From Brevibacillus gelatini (lineage in GTDB: Bacteria; Bacillota; Bacilli; Brevibacillales; Brevibacillaceae), in assembly GCF_003710935.1 (NCBI RefSeq), contig NZ_RHHS01000008.1:84443-148442 (forward strand): 64,000 nucleotides of DNA. Direction: 5' to 3'. Made by a program: the position numbers and the translations under genes. Shown here piece after piece: positions 53,075 to 62,402 of this stretch (position 1 is its first letter; each line of letters opens with the position of its first letter). The notes under the pieces are model-generated. The model saw only the letters and a list, made by a program, of their open reading frames with translations, did not search any database and was not told where the DNA came from.

Positions 53075-53797
53075 CTACGGAGTGTCGTCTGCCCCTTCCA
53101 TCGGTGCCCGCGGGACATCCGGCTTGCCTTCCGGGTTGTTGTACAAATACTGCGGCACATCGCCGATGATGAGGGAGTGCGTGATCGGGATTTTCGTCGT
53201 AACCGTCTGCTCGTCGGTCGCGAACGGAATGACGATGCGCAAGTCGACCTCGACGAAAATGTAGACGGTTGCGAGCACCATGTTGATGCCCGCCTCTTTC
53301 AACTCTGTCTCCAGCTTCGTTTTCACGGAGCCGATCGGCACGAAGGTCACGGGCAAGTTCGGCCCCATTTGTGCCAAAAACGCATTGCCCGTCGCCAGGC
53401 CCAGCGGAATCGTGCGGTCGACTTTTTCCGTCTCGAACTCCTGCAGTTTGTTCTGGACGCGCGAGGTAGTCTCGCCGACAATTCTTGCGTATTCCTTGTA
53501 GTTGAACTGATACGCCTGAATCTGCCCCTCTTTGTTTTTTTCAATCTTCACGATCTGGTTGAAGTCGACGCCTTGTTGGGAAATCCGCTTGGTGACTGCA
53601 TCCGTAATTGCTTCCTTCGCCAATTGCTCTGCTTTTTGAGTAGCCAGGATCAACAGGGTCGGCTCCAGCCGATGCTGCAAAAAAACGAGCGTCTGAATCG
53701 ACAGCAGCAAAAAAATCACCAGCGCGATCAAAAACGCTTTCGTTCGGGAAAGCGGGTTTCTCCAACGCCGACGGGGTCGGGGTCGAAATATGGCCAC
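53075..53797 (-). CDS. yunB: Sporulation protein YunB
   Basis: 240 residues. A basic N-terminus (RPRPRRRWRNPLS), one membrane helix (AFLIALVIFLLLSIQTLVFL), then the extracytoplasmic YunB domain (KAEQLAKEAITDAVTKRIS, PLGLATGNAFLAQMGP, ELKEAGINMVLATVYIFVEV). YunB is needed for normal sporulation in B. subtilis and is under sigma-E there. The start is GTG at 53797, 8 bases behind GGGAGG. Confidence 0.88.
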   Translation of the reverse strand: MAIFRPRPRRRWRNPLSRTKAFLIALVIFLLLSIQTLVFLQHRLEPTLLILATQKAEQLAKEAITDAVTKRISQQGVDFNQIVKIEKNKEGQIQAYQFNYKEYARIVGETTSRVQNKLQEFETEKVDRTIPLGLATGNAFLAQMGPNLPVTFVPIGSVKTKLETELKEAGINMVLATVYIFVEVDLRIVIPFATDEQTVTTKIPITHSLIIGDVPQYLYNNPEGKPDVPRAPMEGADDTP

Positions 53798-53913
53798 TCC
53801 CGTCACCTCCCAACTGGTACATCCTATGGTGAGCGACGGAAAAAAAGACTACCCGCGCCGAGAGCAGCTCGCGCATTGCCATTCAATCGGGGAGAACTGC
53901 CTTGTCACGCAAA

Positions 53914-53958
53914 ACAAACAAGCAGTACGCCGCCAACCGACAGACGTACTGCTTGTTT
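53914..53958 (-). terminator. Terminator of hemAT
   Basis: A 14-bp stem AAACAAGCAGTACG/CGTACTGCTTGTTT, then TGTTTTG on the minus strand. Confidence 0.85.
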
Positions 53959-53963
53959 AAGAG

Positions 53964-55280
53964 CTACAAGTTTTCCGTGATCTCCGACAGCTCGTCTGCG
54001 GAGCTGGCCACTTGCGCCACAGCCTGGTTCATATCCTCCATGACCTTGAAGAAGTTTTCCAGCTCCTTTTGAATGTGTGCGCTTTGCTCCTTGCTGTCTG
54101 AGACAGCGCTGATAATGCCTTCGAAAAACTCATTCGTCTCGTTCGTCATCGCGGTGCTCGACTCGACAAGCCCCTGAATTTCCAGCACAACCGAAGAGAG
54201 GACAGTCGTTTGCTGATTCGTTTTCTCAATCAGCTCCCGCACGCCGAATACCGATTTCTTCGTCTGCTCAGCGAGCTTGCGCACCTCGTCGGCCACGACC
54301 GCAAAGCCGCGCCCCTGCTCTCCGGCTCTCGCAGCTTCGATCGCCGCGTTGAGCGCCAGCAAATTGGTCTGCTCTGCGATCGCTGTCACCACGTCGACAA
54401 TCCCGCGAATTTTTTCGGCGTTGTCCTCCAGCGTGTTCATTTCTTCGGAAATTTGCCTCACGCTTTGCTGGATCAGCCCCATTTGCTTCTGCTGTTTCTC
54501 CAGCTTTTCCTTGCCCTCCCTGGACAAATCCTGCGCCTTGGTGGAAAAATTCGTACCGTTTTCGGCATAGCGAAGCACTTCGCGCGACTGCTCCGTCAAC
54601 TGCTCGACGGACGCGCTGTTTTCCTCCGAGACAGCTGCCAGCTCATGCGCGGAATTGGTCAGCACCACCCGCAGTTCGTCCTTTTTGGCCTGTTCGGCCC
54701 GCCGCACGCGCTCATGCTCATTTTCGTACTCTTCCAGTACGATTTGCGTCTCGATGTTGAGAATTTTGCTCACCGCAGTGATCGCCAGCACAAACTCTTC
54801 CTTGTCTTCGATGTTTTGATGCAAAATTTCCATGATGGAAACGAACAGATTTTGAAACGCACCCAGGTACCACTTCGGCTCCAGTCCGATCCGCATGTGA
54901 ATGACGGCAATTTTGCTGCGCTGTTCAATGTAGGCGGCATCGATACAGCCGTTGAACATTTCGGTGATGTGCCGGGTCAGTGTGCCCTTCAGTCTTGCAA
55001 TGGTGCTGTTCTTGTCGACGATGCCCATGAGCAGAGGTTCATTTTCAATATTTGAATAGAAGAAGTCTACAATTTTATCAATATTGCGAACGATAAGCGG
55101 CTGAAGCGCTTTGACAATCGACAAGTCTTCCTCTGTCAAATGGATCATAGCCAGTTGTCTGGAGAGATTGGATTGCCCTTGAAGCTCTACTTTTCCCTGC
55201 TCTTTTCGCTCCTGGAAAAACGACTCTTTTTTTTCTTTTCCTTTCATACCAAACAGACTAGAAAATGGACTAAAACTCAT
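53964..55280 (-). CDS. hemAT: Haem-based aerotaxis transducer HemAT
   Basis: 438 residues, soluble. Globin-coupled sensor domain in residues 40-190, with the proximal His in [18 protein letters not shown]. The C-terminal methyl-accepting signalling domain has the hairpin tip [20 protein letters not shown] and [13 protein letters not shown]. It senses oxygen and signals to CheA. Methylatable Glu/Gln pairs surround the coil. ATG follows AAGGAG. No other chemotaxis gene is near. Confidence 0.93.
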   Translation of the reverse strand: MSFSPFSSLFGMKGKEKKESFFQERKEQGKVELQGQSNLSRQLAMIHLTEEDLSIVKALQPLIVRNIDKIVDFFYSNIENEPLLMGIVDKNSTIARLKGTLTRHITEMFNGCIDAAYIEQRSKIAVIHMRIGLEPKWYLGAFQNLFVSIMEILHQNIEDKEEFVLAITAVSKILNIETQIVLEEYENEHERVRRAEQAKKDELRVVLTNSAHELAAVSEENSASVEQLTEQSREVLRYAENGTNFSTKAQDLSREGKEKLEKQQKQMGLIQQSVRQISEEMNTLEDNAEKIRGIVDVVTAIAEQTNLLALNAAIEAARAGEQGRGFAVVADEVRKLAEQTKKSVFGVRELIEKTNQQTTVLSSVVLEIQGLVESSTAMTNETNEFFEGIISAVSDSKEQSAHIQKELENFFKVMEDMNQAVAQVASSADELSEITENL

Positions 55281-55674
55281 ATGCCGAACTCCTTCTTAAC
55301 GAAAAAATGGATGGGTTAACCGTATCAGGTAGAGTATACAAATAAATTCCAATTCGCTTATATCTGCTCAATTATATACCCGAGTGTAATATTGTGTAAA
55401 CACTGCCCCAGAGCAAATACGGTTGGCTTTGTTGCTTTCGCCCTACCTGTTTCTGCGGTCGGTCAGGCCGAGAATGGTGATACGATTCGTCTCTTTTATA
55501 TACATCGGCACTTTGCAGCCGTCCTGATACGAAAACATCTCCGTTTTTTGAAAATGGCTAGATTCAGGAAAGTGCGGCACACTATTTCAAGAAACGTAAG
55601 TCCGTCTCTGGCAAGCAGACGAGCCGATTTTCATACGTATGAGAATGACAGCCAAAAAAGGAGGCGAGACAAGG

Positions 55675-55860
55675 GTGGATACGCCCCAAAAACGGCGGGT
55701 CGCACAAGCACCTCCCAGCCGCGAAGCACTGCGCTCTGCCTACGAGCTGATTCTCACACGTATTTTGCCGCGTCTGCCGCCATCCCCTCACTCTACTGGC
55801 AGGAGTTGCGAGCATGAAGATACGACTGATCGAAAACGGCCTCATAACGGAAATAGATGA
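55675..55860 (+). CDS. Possible small gene overlapping corA start
   Basis: A GTG at 55675 with AAGGAGG 10 bases ahead opens a 61-codon frame (VDTPQKRRVAQAPPSREALR, then AYELILTRILPRLPP) which overlaps the corA start by 47 bases in another frame. Basic and Pro-rich; could be a leader peptide or chance. The rest of 55281-55674 shows no gene. Confidence 0.25.
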   Translation: MDTPQKRRVAQAPPSREALRSAYELILTRILPRLPPSPHSTGRSCEHEDTTDRKRPHNGNR

Positions 55861-56749
55861 CGTGGAGGAAGCGGTTCCGGCACCCGGAAAAGGCTTTTTT
55901 TGGATTGACGCTTCTCCCTTTGACCTCGATGTATTGCAGCCGTTGTTCGGACTGCACCCGCTCGCGGTCGAGGACTGCATCGACGAAGAAGAGCAGCGGC
56001 CCAAGCTGCAAATATACGACGATCATTATTTTATGGTCCTAAACGGCATCGCCTTCCACGATCAGGACATTTTCCTGCGCGAGATCAATCTTTTTCTCGG
56101 CAGCCATGCGATTATTACCGTGACCAAACAGGAATCGCCGGAGCTTGCTTCCATGCTCGCGATCATCAGGGAAAAAGAAGTGAGCCACCCGGACACTTTT
56201 TTGTATCATCTGATCGATCAGATTGTGGATCGGTATTTTGAGGTGACGGAAAAAATCGAGGACTTGATTGAAGCGCTGGAAGAGGAAATATTGATGCACA
56301 CCCGCAAATCCCAGCTCGACCAGATCATCGGGCTGCGCAGCGAGATTTTGTATGCGCGAAAAATGCTCGTGCCGCAGCGGGATTTGATTGATGCCCTGCA
56401 CAAAAAAGAACTCCCGCTGATTCGGCCGAAGCTGCAAAAGTATTTTGGCGATATATGGGAGGATGCGAGCAAAATCGTGGAGAACTTCGAAACGTTTCGC
56501 GACCTCATCGGAAACTTGCGCGAAGCCTACCAGGCGGCGCTCGCCGGACGGGCAAACGATATTATGCGCATCTTTACCGCCCTGACCACGATTTTCATGC
56601 CGCTTACCATCGTGACAGGAATTTACGGCATGAACTTCGACTTCATGCCGGAACTGCACTCCCCTTACGGCTACTACATCGTTCTTGGCTGCATGGCCGC
56701 AATCGGATTGACGATGTTCATTCTGTTCAAGAAAAAGGAATGGCTGTGA
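55814..56749 (+). CDS. corA: CorA-family magnesium transporter
   Basis: 311 residues. Large acidic cytosolic domain (HPLAVEDCIDEEEQRPKLQI), long helix (ATEKIEDLIEALEEEILMH-like), then two C-terminal membrane helices around the signature YGMNF. Transports Mg2+ (or Co2+/Ni2+). ATG follows CAGGAG at 8 bases. It ends 4 bases from the convergent HD-GYP gene. Confidence 0.9.
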   Translation: MKIRLIENGLITEIDDVEEAVPAPGKGFFWIDASPFDLDVLQPLFGLHPLAVEDCIDEEEQRPKLQIYDDHYFMVLNGIAFHDQDIFLREINLFLGSHAIITVTKQESPELASMLAIIREKEVSHPDTFLYHLIDQIVDRYFEVTEKIEDLIEALEEEILMHTRKSQLDQIIGLRSEILYARKMLVPQRDLIDALHKKELPLIRPKLQKYFGDIWEDASKIVENFETFRDLIGNLREAYQAALAGRANDIMRIFTALTTIFMPLTIVTGIYGMNFDFMPELHSPYGYYIVLGCMAAIGLTMFILFKKKEWL

Positions 56750-56753
56750 ACGA

Positions 56754-57848
56754 CTAGACGAGATCTCCGCAAGCTACGATCATCAGCGAGAGCATTTTTG
56801 ACAGATCGCATTCATACGGCTGTGACAACTCCTGCCCTTCTTCATTCACCAGGACGCGAATGACGGGGCGGCTTGGCATGCTCTTGTTGGAATCCACAAC
56901 CACGCCGGATACCCCTGTGTTGAGCGTCACGCTCAAGCCTACCGGGTACAGCGCGATGGTGTCGCGCAACGCTTCGACATAAGCCTGGTCAAACAATATG
57001 TCTGAACCGGAATAAAGCACTTCCATCGCTTCGTGCGGCAGCATCCCCCGGCGGTAGACGCGATGCGCGGTCAAGGCGTCGAATACGTCAGCGACGGCCA
57101 TCAGGCGGCCATACGGGTGAATCTCGGTGTTTTTCAGTTTACGCGGGTATCCGGAGCCGTTCCAGCGCTCATGGTGCTGCAAGGCGCAGTGGGCTGCGAG
57201 CAGCGGAATATCGTCCTGTCTGCGCAGCATCTCGAAGCCGATTTCGGCATGCTTTTTCATCACTTCATACTCTTCCGGCGTCAGGCGACCCGGCTTTTTC
57301 AAAATCTGATCCGGAATTTGCATCTTGCCGATGTCGTGTAGCATGCCGCCGATGGAAATGTCCAAAATTTCCTTTTCGGTGCAGCCTGTGTTGATCGCCA
57401 GTGCCGTACTGTAGAGCGCGACATTAAAGGAATGGCTGAAAATGTAGTTGTCGAAGGCACATGCATCTGCGAGCAGATTCATCGCTGATTTGTTGCCTTT
57501 CAGTTCATCCGCAACTGCCGACATGACCTGCTTCAGTTGACGGCCCAGATTTTTATCAGAAAACAGCAGCTGCCATTTTTGCGGCACTTCCTGAATACCG
57601 CGAAACGTATCGTGAATAATAGACATCGCCTGTCTGCGCGTGCTCTCGGAAATAACTGTATCCACCATGATGTCGTCTGTACGTTTATCTTCTATGTACA
57701 GGCTGTTGATATTTTTGTTCTTGAGGCGCTCGATCATTCGCCCTGTCAACTCTACTCCCGCTCCAACGAGTACCGTTCCGTTTTCTGCATAGATGGAACG
57801 GGCAAGCTTGTCGCCCGGCTGACATTTATGAATGGATTTCAGTCTCAT
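56754..57848 (-). CDS. HD-GYP domain protein (c-di-GMP phosphodiesterase family)
   Basis: 364 residues. HD metal motif GGMLHDIGKMQIPDQIL, HHERWNGSGYPR with the GYP loop, and VADVFDALTAHRVYR. N-terminal 100 residues are a beta-rich DUF3391-like part. It probably hydrolyses cyclic di-GMP; the missing sensor domain is notable. The ATG at 57848 follows GCGAAGG. Confidence 0.88.
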   Translation of the reverse strand: MRLKSIHKCQPGDKLARSIYAENGTVLVGAGVELTGRMIERLKNKNINSLYIEDKRTDDIMVDTVISESTRRQAMSIIHDTFRGIQEVPQKWQLLFSDKNLGRQLKQVMSAVADELKGNKSAMNLLADACAFDNYIFSHSFNVALYSTALAINTGCTEKEILDISIGGMLHDIGKMQIPDQILKKPGRLTPEEYEVMKKHAEIGFEMLRRQDDIPLLAAHCALQHHERWNGSGYPRKLKNTEIHPYGRLMAVADVFDALTAHRVYRRGMLPHEAMEVLYSGSDILFDQAYVEALRDTIALYPVGLSVTLNTGVSGVVVDSNKSMPSRPVIRVLVNEEGQELSQPYECDLSKMLSLMIVACGDLV

Positions 57849-57950
57849 TTCCAACCTTCGCCTTTCATCTGAGTATCCCTATTATAGCGTGATTCGACGT
57901 CGTTCTACATAAAAAATTTTTATCAATTTACAAAAAATTGGGACCGCAAA

Positions 57951-57980
57951 AAAACACCTTCGTCTCATCGACAAAGGCGT
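57951..57980 (-). terminator. Terminator after yunC
   Basis: ACGCCTT/AAGGTGT imperfect stem with T7 on the minus strand. Confidence 0.65.
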
Positions 57981-58016
57981 CCTTGCTTGCAGCTTTGTAT
58001 CGTTATCCGTGTTCTG

Positions 58017-58319
58017 TTACAGCATTTTGACGACGGCTTCCCGCCCGATCATGCCAACCTTGATGCCTTGCGCCTCCGCTGTCGTCGTCACCGATTCCAG
58101 GGGTGCGTCCAGCAGCTCGTCTATTGTTTTGACACCGACGGCTCTGCCCGCAATAATTTCGCGGCTGGCCAACCGTTCATTCAGCAGGCCGACGTCCAAT
58201 GCTCCGCACATGATGTAGCCTTTGTCTGTCGTCACCGCAAGCAAAGTCGTCTTGGGCAGCCGCACAGTGACTGCGATCGCCGTCCCTTCCGGAAAGTGGA
58301 TAGGCTGTACTTCAACCAT
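58017..58319 (-). CDS. yunC: YunC-family protein (DUF1805)
   Basis: 100 residues of the DUF1805 fold: AIAVTVRLPKTTLLAVTTDK, GYIMCGALDVGLLNERLASR, EIIAGRAVGVKTIDELL. Function unknown; conserved in spore formers. ATG follows GGAGGG. Precedes no other gene in its transcript because of the terminator. Confidence 0.88.
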   Translation of the reverse strand: MVEVQPIHFPEGTAIAVTVRLPKTTLLAVTTDKGYIMCGALDVGLLNERLASREIIAGRAVGVKTIDELLDAPLESVTTTAEAQGIKVGMIGREAVVKML

Positions 58320-58404
58320 CCCGTTCCCTCCTTTTCACTCCTGCTTTTGCGTTACCATCCTATGACACAGGAGCAAAAAGTGTGTGCAGGGAAAAGCGCC
58401 GCAC

Positions 58405-58644
58405 TCAATGCACGAGCGGAGCCGGGAACTGTTCACCCTCCATCGCAATCTTGCGTTTCATCACTTCGATCATGTACGTCGCCAGCATGTGAAACAGCTC
58501 TTCCTCGTCCATTTCTTTTACCAGCCTGAGCAGATCATCGCGCGTCTGCTCGTGCAAAACCCCGACGACCACTGCCGTAATATCCTCCTCGTCGCCGTTG
58601 AAGTGTCCCTTGTACAACTCGTACAATTCGTCGATAAACCTCAT
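58405..58644 (-). CDS. Small helical protein (DUF6154-like)
   Basis: 79 residues (MRFIDELYELYKGHFNGDEE, ITAVVVGVLHEQTRDDLLRL, ATYMIEVMKRKIAMEGEQF), acidic, mostly helical. The ATG overlaps the yunD stop by 4 bases. I think it is the Bacillales DUF6154 family, function unknown. Confidence 0.7.
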   Translation of the reverse strand: MRFIDELYELYKGHFNGDEEDITAVVVGVLHEQTRDDLLRLVKEMDEEELFHMLATYMIEVMKRKIAMEGEQFPAPLVH

Positions 58645-60119
58645 CGCTCATCCCCCCTGCTTCTTTCCATAGCATGCCCCGAATCGGGCGAGGGCACTTT
58701 TTCCCACCTTGGCAAAAAAGCGTTTTGCACGAGCGTCTGATCGGTAATCGTGTTTGCGATCACCTCGCGCAGCATTTCCGGAAAAAAATACTCGATCTCC
58801 CTGCCCTGCAACAAATCGGGGAACAGGCGGTTGTACATGAACATATCGACCGTTCCGACGCGATACTCCCGCTCGTTTGCCAGCGGCTGGCCGTTGACTT
58901 CAATGGCCACGATGTGCGGCTTGCGGGAGTCCTCATACTGGATACGCAGCCCGTCTACTGCCATCCAGCCTTCGATTTTGCCGCGAAAACCGTAGCCGCG
59001 CAGCTCGCGATGCACGATTTGCGGCTGGATTGCCTGCTCCAGCACCGCAGCAAGCTGCCTGCCGGTGAGCGTCACGGCGCAGACGTTGATCGGGTGTGGC
59101 ACACTTTTCAGCAGTTGGGCAAAAGTCAGACTGCCGCGCTGCAAATCCGCAAGCAACAGCCCGCTGTTGGCCATTCCCACTTCGGCCCCTGTCCACTTGC
59201 GAATGCTGGCGGCAAGAAAAGAGCCATACGGAGTCTCCTCCGTCCAGTTGACGCGCAAATCCCGCTCCAGCCTGGCAATCGGTCGAATCAGACTCGCGTT
59301 TGCCCGTTCCTGCTCTTTTTGCAAAAAAGCGAGCAACGCCTGATCCGGCTCGTACCGCCCGGTTTCAAACAGCTCTGCCGAAACATCGACGATCTGTTTG
59401 GCCGCGCGGTCCCAGATGAGCCTGACGTGGCCCACATGCTCGCCAAAGCGGCCTGTCTGGGCGATCAGCGTACTTCCCACCCGCTCGCCATACGGCAGCG
59501 TATGATGGGTATGCCCGCCAAGGATCACATCCAGCCCCGCGACCTCCTGCGCAAGCATGCAATCTGTCTGGTAGCCAAGATGAGACAGCAGGATGATGAT
59601 GTCGACAGAGGAACGGAGCGCGGCGACTTGCTCGCGCAGAACAGGCAGCGGCTCGCGAATCTCCCAGCCCATGTTCTGATAGGAGAAAAAAGGGATCGTC
59701 ATGCCGAGCAAAGCGATGCGCAGCTCTCCACACGTATGAATGGCGTACGGGACCGCCCATGCCGGAGGTGCCATCGTTGATCTGTCCAGCAGGTTGCCGA
59801 CGATGACGGTGAAGTCAGCTTGCTCGTACATGGTGTCGAGCTTGCTTTTCGGCAGTGTGAGGCCCTCGTTGTTGCCGATCGTCGCGTACTGGTAGCCGCA
59901 ACGGTTCAGGACGCCCACATTCGTTTTGCCGAAGCTCGCCTCCGAGCAGCTGTCCATCCTGTCCATATGGTCCCCGATGTCAATGGTCAGCACATGCTCC
60001 TGCCGGCTCTCCCACTGCTCCCGGCTCGTTCTCAGGCAAGTCGCAATCTGCGGCATTTTTTCGAAATGGCTGTGCAAATCGTTGGTGTGCAGCAAATGCA
60101 AGGTACAGGTGTCCGCCAC
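58641..60119 (-). CDS. yunD: YunD, 5'-nucleotidase/metallophosphoesterase
   Basis: 492 residues. Phosphoesterase motifs LLHTNDLHSHF, DIGDHMDR, TIGNNEGLTL, LLSHLGYQTD, LGGHTHHTL; C-terminal 5'-nucleotidase domain (GMANSGLLLADL, EYRVGTVDMFMYNR). There is no signal peptide, so it acts in the cytosol, unlike the exported UshA/YfkN relatives. The start is GTG at 60119 with AAAGGGAGGGG in front. Confidence 0.88.
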   Translation of the reverse strand: MADTCTLHLLHTNDLHSHFEKMPQIATCLRTSREQWESRQEHVLTIDIGDHMDRMDSCSEASFGKTNVGVLNRCGYQYATIGNNEGLTLPKSKLDTMYEQADFTVIVGNLLDRSTMAPPAWAVPYAIHTCGELRIALLGMTIPFFSYQNMGWEIREPLPVLREQVAALRSSVDIIILLSHLGYQTDCMLAQEVAGLDVILGGHTHHTLPYGERVGSTLIAQTGRFGEHVGHVRLIWDRAAKQIVDVSAELFETGRYEPDQALLAFLQKEQERANASLIRPIARLERDLRVNWTEETPYGSFLAASIRKWTGAEVGMANSGLLLADLQRGSLTFAQLLKSVPHPINVCAVTLTGRQLAAVLEQAIQPQIVHRELRGYGFRGKIEGWMAVDGLRIQYEDSRKPHIVAIEVNGQPLANEREYRVGTVDMFMYNRLFPDLLQGREIEYFFPEMLREVIANTITDQTLVQNAFLPRWEKVPSPDSGHAMERSRGDER

Positions 60120-60147
60120 GACTTTCCCCTCCCTTTGTCTCACTTCG

Positions 60148-60972
60148 TTATCCGATAACCGATTTCATAATCATTTGTACAGCAATCGCCAGAATCAAAA
60201 TGCGCAAAAACAGGACAATCGTGCGCCCTTTCAGCTTGCTCGCGATGATGGCTCCCAGCTTTCCGCCCGCCCATGCACCGGGGGCGAGCATCGCGGCGTA
60301 CAGCCAGTTCACATGGTCGTGGAAAATGTTCGTCACCGAACCGACCACCGCCGAGAAAAAGATGACCAGCATCGAGGTAGCTGTGGCGATATGCGGAGGA
60401 AAGCGGTACAAGAGCATCATGGCCGGAACCATCAGCACGCCGCCACCCACGCCGAAAAGCGAGGACGTGATCCCGACAAAAAAAGCGATCGCAATCACGC
60501 TCCACCTGCTATATCCATACTCATATTCCTTGCCTTCGTTGTCGACAAAGTGCCGCTTCACTTCCCAGTCGATCTGGCGCGGCCGCAGTTTGTCCTTGAC
60601 CATCAGAACCACGAACATGCACAGTTGAAACAGGCCAAAGAGCAGGGTAAAATCTTCCGTTTCCAGTAATGTATTAAGGTAGACACCGACGATAGCACCC
60701 GGTGCGCTGCCGATAAAAAACAGCAGGGCACTCTGCATGTCGACCTTTTTTTGTTTGATGTACGAGATGGATGATGACAAGGCAGTGACCGCAATCACGA
60801 GCAGGGAAGTCGCAGCGGCCACCTGCGGAGGCATCGAATTCGGCTCATACCAGTTGGCGAAAAACATCAGGGCCGGGACAAAAAAGATGCCGCCGCCAAG
60901 CCCGGCGATACTGCCGATCACACCGGCGCCCACCCCGATCAGCAAAAATAAAAAAGCGATGGCTACAAGCAT
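60148..60972 (-). CDS. yunE: TauE/SafE-family permease YunE
   Basis: 274 residues with about eight helices in two halves, each with the family pattern GIGAGVIGSIAGLGGGIFFVP-like and FGVGGGVLMVPAMMLL. Family members export sulfite or sulfonates; substrate unknown here. ATG follows GAAGGG. Spaced 28 bases from yunD, same strand, likely one transcript. Confidence 0.88.
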   Translation of the reverse strand: MLVAIAFLFLLIGVGAGVIGSIAGLGGGIFFVPALMFFANWYEPNSMPPQVAAATSLLVIAVTALSSSISYIKQKKVDMQSALLFFIGSAPGAIVGVYLNTLLETEDFTLLFGLFQLCMFVVLMVKDKLRPRQIDWEVKRHFVDNEGKEYEYGYSRWSVIAIAFFVGITSSLFGVGGGVLMVPAMMLLYRFPPHIATATSMLVIFFSAVVGSVTNIFHDHVNWLYAAMLAPGAWAGGKLGAIIASKLKGRTIVLFLRILILAIAVQMIMKSVIG

Positions 60973-60993
60973 GGCTACCCTTCTTTCTTCCTT

Positions 60994-61845
60994 TTAGAAC
61001 AACTCCATCTGTCGAGGGTTCAAACCGCTTGGCTCAAGGCCGAGCATGTCTGAAAACTGCTTGGCATTCGCTGCCGCATCGCCTCCAGAGTTATTGTTGA
61101 ACAAAATGCAAACTTCATCCGCTTCCTGCTCGATCTTGCGAATATGGACAAGCCACTCTGTCAGCTCCTGCTCGCTGTAGCGGTACAGGTAGCGCACGTC
61201 GCGCCAGTTTTGGCCTTCGCCCGGATCGCGCCACCCCGCTTTGTTGCGCCCGTGGAACCGGACAATCGCCAGAGCAGGATGTGTGACGGCCGGCACGATT
61301 GGAACCGAGCCTTTTCCGGCCTGCGGCTCGTCGCATACGACATGCACGGCGTTGATCTCACGCAAAAAGTCCAGGGTTCGCTCCGCAAACCGCTCCTCAA
61401 ACCAGCTCTGGTGGCGAAACTCCACGGCAAACGGATAAGCGGCCAGCGCCTGACGGCAAGCCCGGATATACTGGACGTGCTCGCGCGTGCAATCGAACCA
61501 GGGCGGGAACTGAAACAACAGTGCCTTCAGCTTCCCTGCCTCTACCAGCGGCTGAATGCTCTCCTCAAACTGCGCGAACAGCTCGCGGCGGTTGACAGGG
61601 GCATCTCCCCGCTGGTGCCCCGTCATCGCCTGATGCGGCTTCACGATAAAGCCAAAGCCATCCGGCGTATCCCGGACCCATGACTCGTAATTGCGCTGTG
61701 GTAAAATGGCGTAAAACGAGCTGTCCACCTCCACAATCGGAAAGTGGCTGGCATATACAGCCAGCTTGTCACGGCTCCGCACGCCCTGAACGTACAGTGT
61801 GTCATGGTCGCCCCACCCGCAGACTCCCACATGTATCGTACTCAT
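60994..61845 (-). CDS. yunF: YunF, DUF72 protein
   Basis: 283 residues. DUF72 (TIM-barrel-like) features: HVGVCGWGDHDTLY, VEVDSSFYAI, FIVKPHQAMTGH, LLFQFPPWF, VEFRHQSWF and a C-terminal VCILFNNNSGGDAAANAKQF. Function unknown. Start ATG has GGAGG 12 bases upstream. Confidence 0.88.
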   Translation of the reverse strand: MSTIHVGVCGWGDHDTLYVQGVRSRDKLAVYASHFPIVEVDSSFYAILPQRNYESWVRDTPDGFGFIVKPHQAMTGHQRGDAPVNRRELFAQFEESIQPLVEAGKLKALLFQFPPWFDCTREHVQYIRACRQALAAYPFAVEFRHQSWFEERFAERTLDFLREINAVHVVCDEPQAGKGSVPIVPAVTHPALAIVRFHGRNKAGWRDPGEGQNWRDVRYLYRYSEQELTEWLVHIRKIEQEADEVCILFNNNSGGDAAANAKQFSDMLGLEPSGLNPRQMELF

Positions 61846-61901
61846 GGCACAAATAAACCTCCGGATTTCACTGGATATGGCAAAAAGGAGAGCGACCCCT
61901 T

Positions 61902-62402
61902 ATGCAAGCAACGAACTGGTTGGGTGAACCCTTTGCGTCTAAGAATAGCAAAATATTTTTGGACCGAAAAGTAGCGAAACGCCTCCTGTATGCTGCTCAA
62001 GAGGCGTTTCCCTATGAATATTCCGCCTTGCTCATCGGCAAAGGGGCAACGATTACCGATTTCCTTTCCATGCCAATCTCCGCGGACAAGCACGCCTTTT
62101 CCTGGGACGGCCCTGCTTTTTTCAAGGCGATTGGCGACATTCGCAAGCGCCATCTGCAATGGCTGGGCGTCCTGCACACCCATCCGCACACTGCCCCCAT
62201 CCCTTCTGCGCGGGACGTTGCAGGCTGGCACTACCCTTCGCTGTCCTACTGGATTGTCAGCCTGGCCCTGGACGTTCCGGATTGGCGTGTCTATCAATGG
62301 CAGGACGGCGGCTTCGTTGGGCGCGACTACACGCTAACGGACGCAACAGAAGTGGCAGACACCTCGTCAGCCGACTCCGCGTCGTCGCCAAAAAACTCCT
62401 GA
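61902..62402 (+). CDS. JAB/MPN (JAMM) metalloprotease-like protein
   Basis: 166 residues. A JAMM zinc site is seen: an upstream Glu in AFPYEYSALLIG, then WLGVLHTHPHTAPIPSARDV (His-x-His-x7-Ser-x2-Asp). Related to the Mec+/RadC-like JAB proteins; no ubiquitin-like or E1-like partner is near, so the substrate is open. ATG follows AAGGAGAG. Its last 76 bases overlap the 3' end of the aspartate kinase gene on the other strand. Confidence 0.85.
   Translation: MQATNWLGEPFASKNSKIFLDRKVAKRLLYAAQEAFPYEYSALLIGKGATITDFLSMPISADKHAFSWDGPAFFKAIGDIRKRHLQWLGVLHTHPHTAPIPSARDVAGWHYPSLSYWIVSLALDVPDWRVYQWQDGGFVGRDYTLTDATEVADTSSADSASSPKNS

Noticed and set aside
55392..55817. A 141-codon frame ahead of corA as a gene
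   Set aside because: No ribosome site at its start, irregular composition and no family resemblance; only the shorter GTG frame at 55675 has a good site and even that is doubtful.
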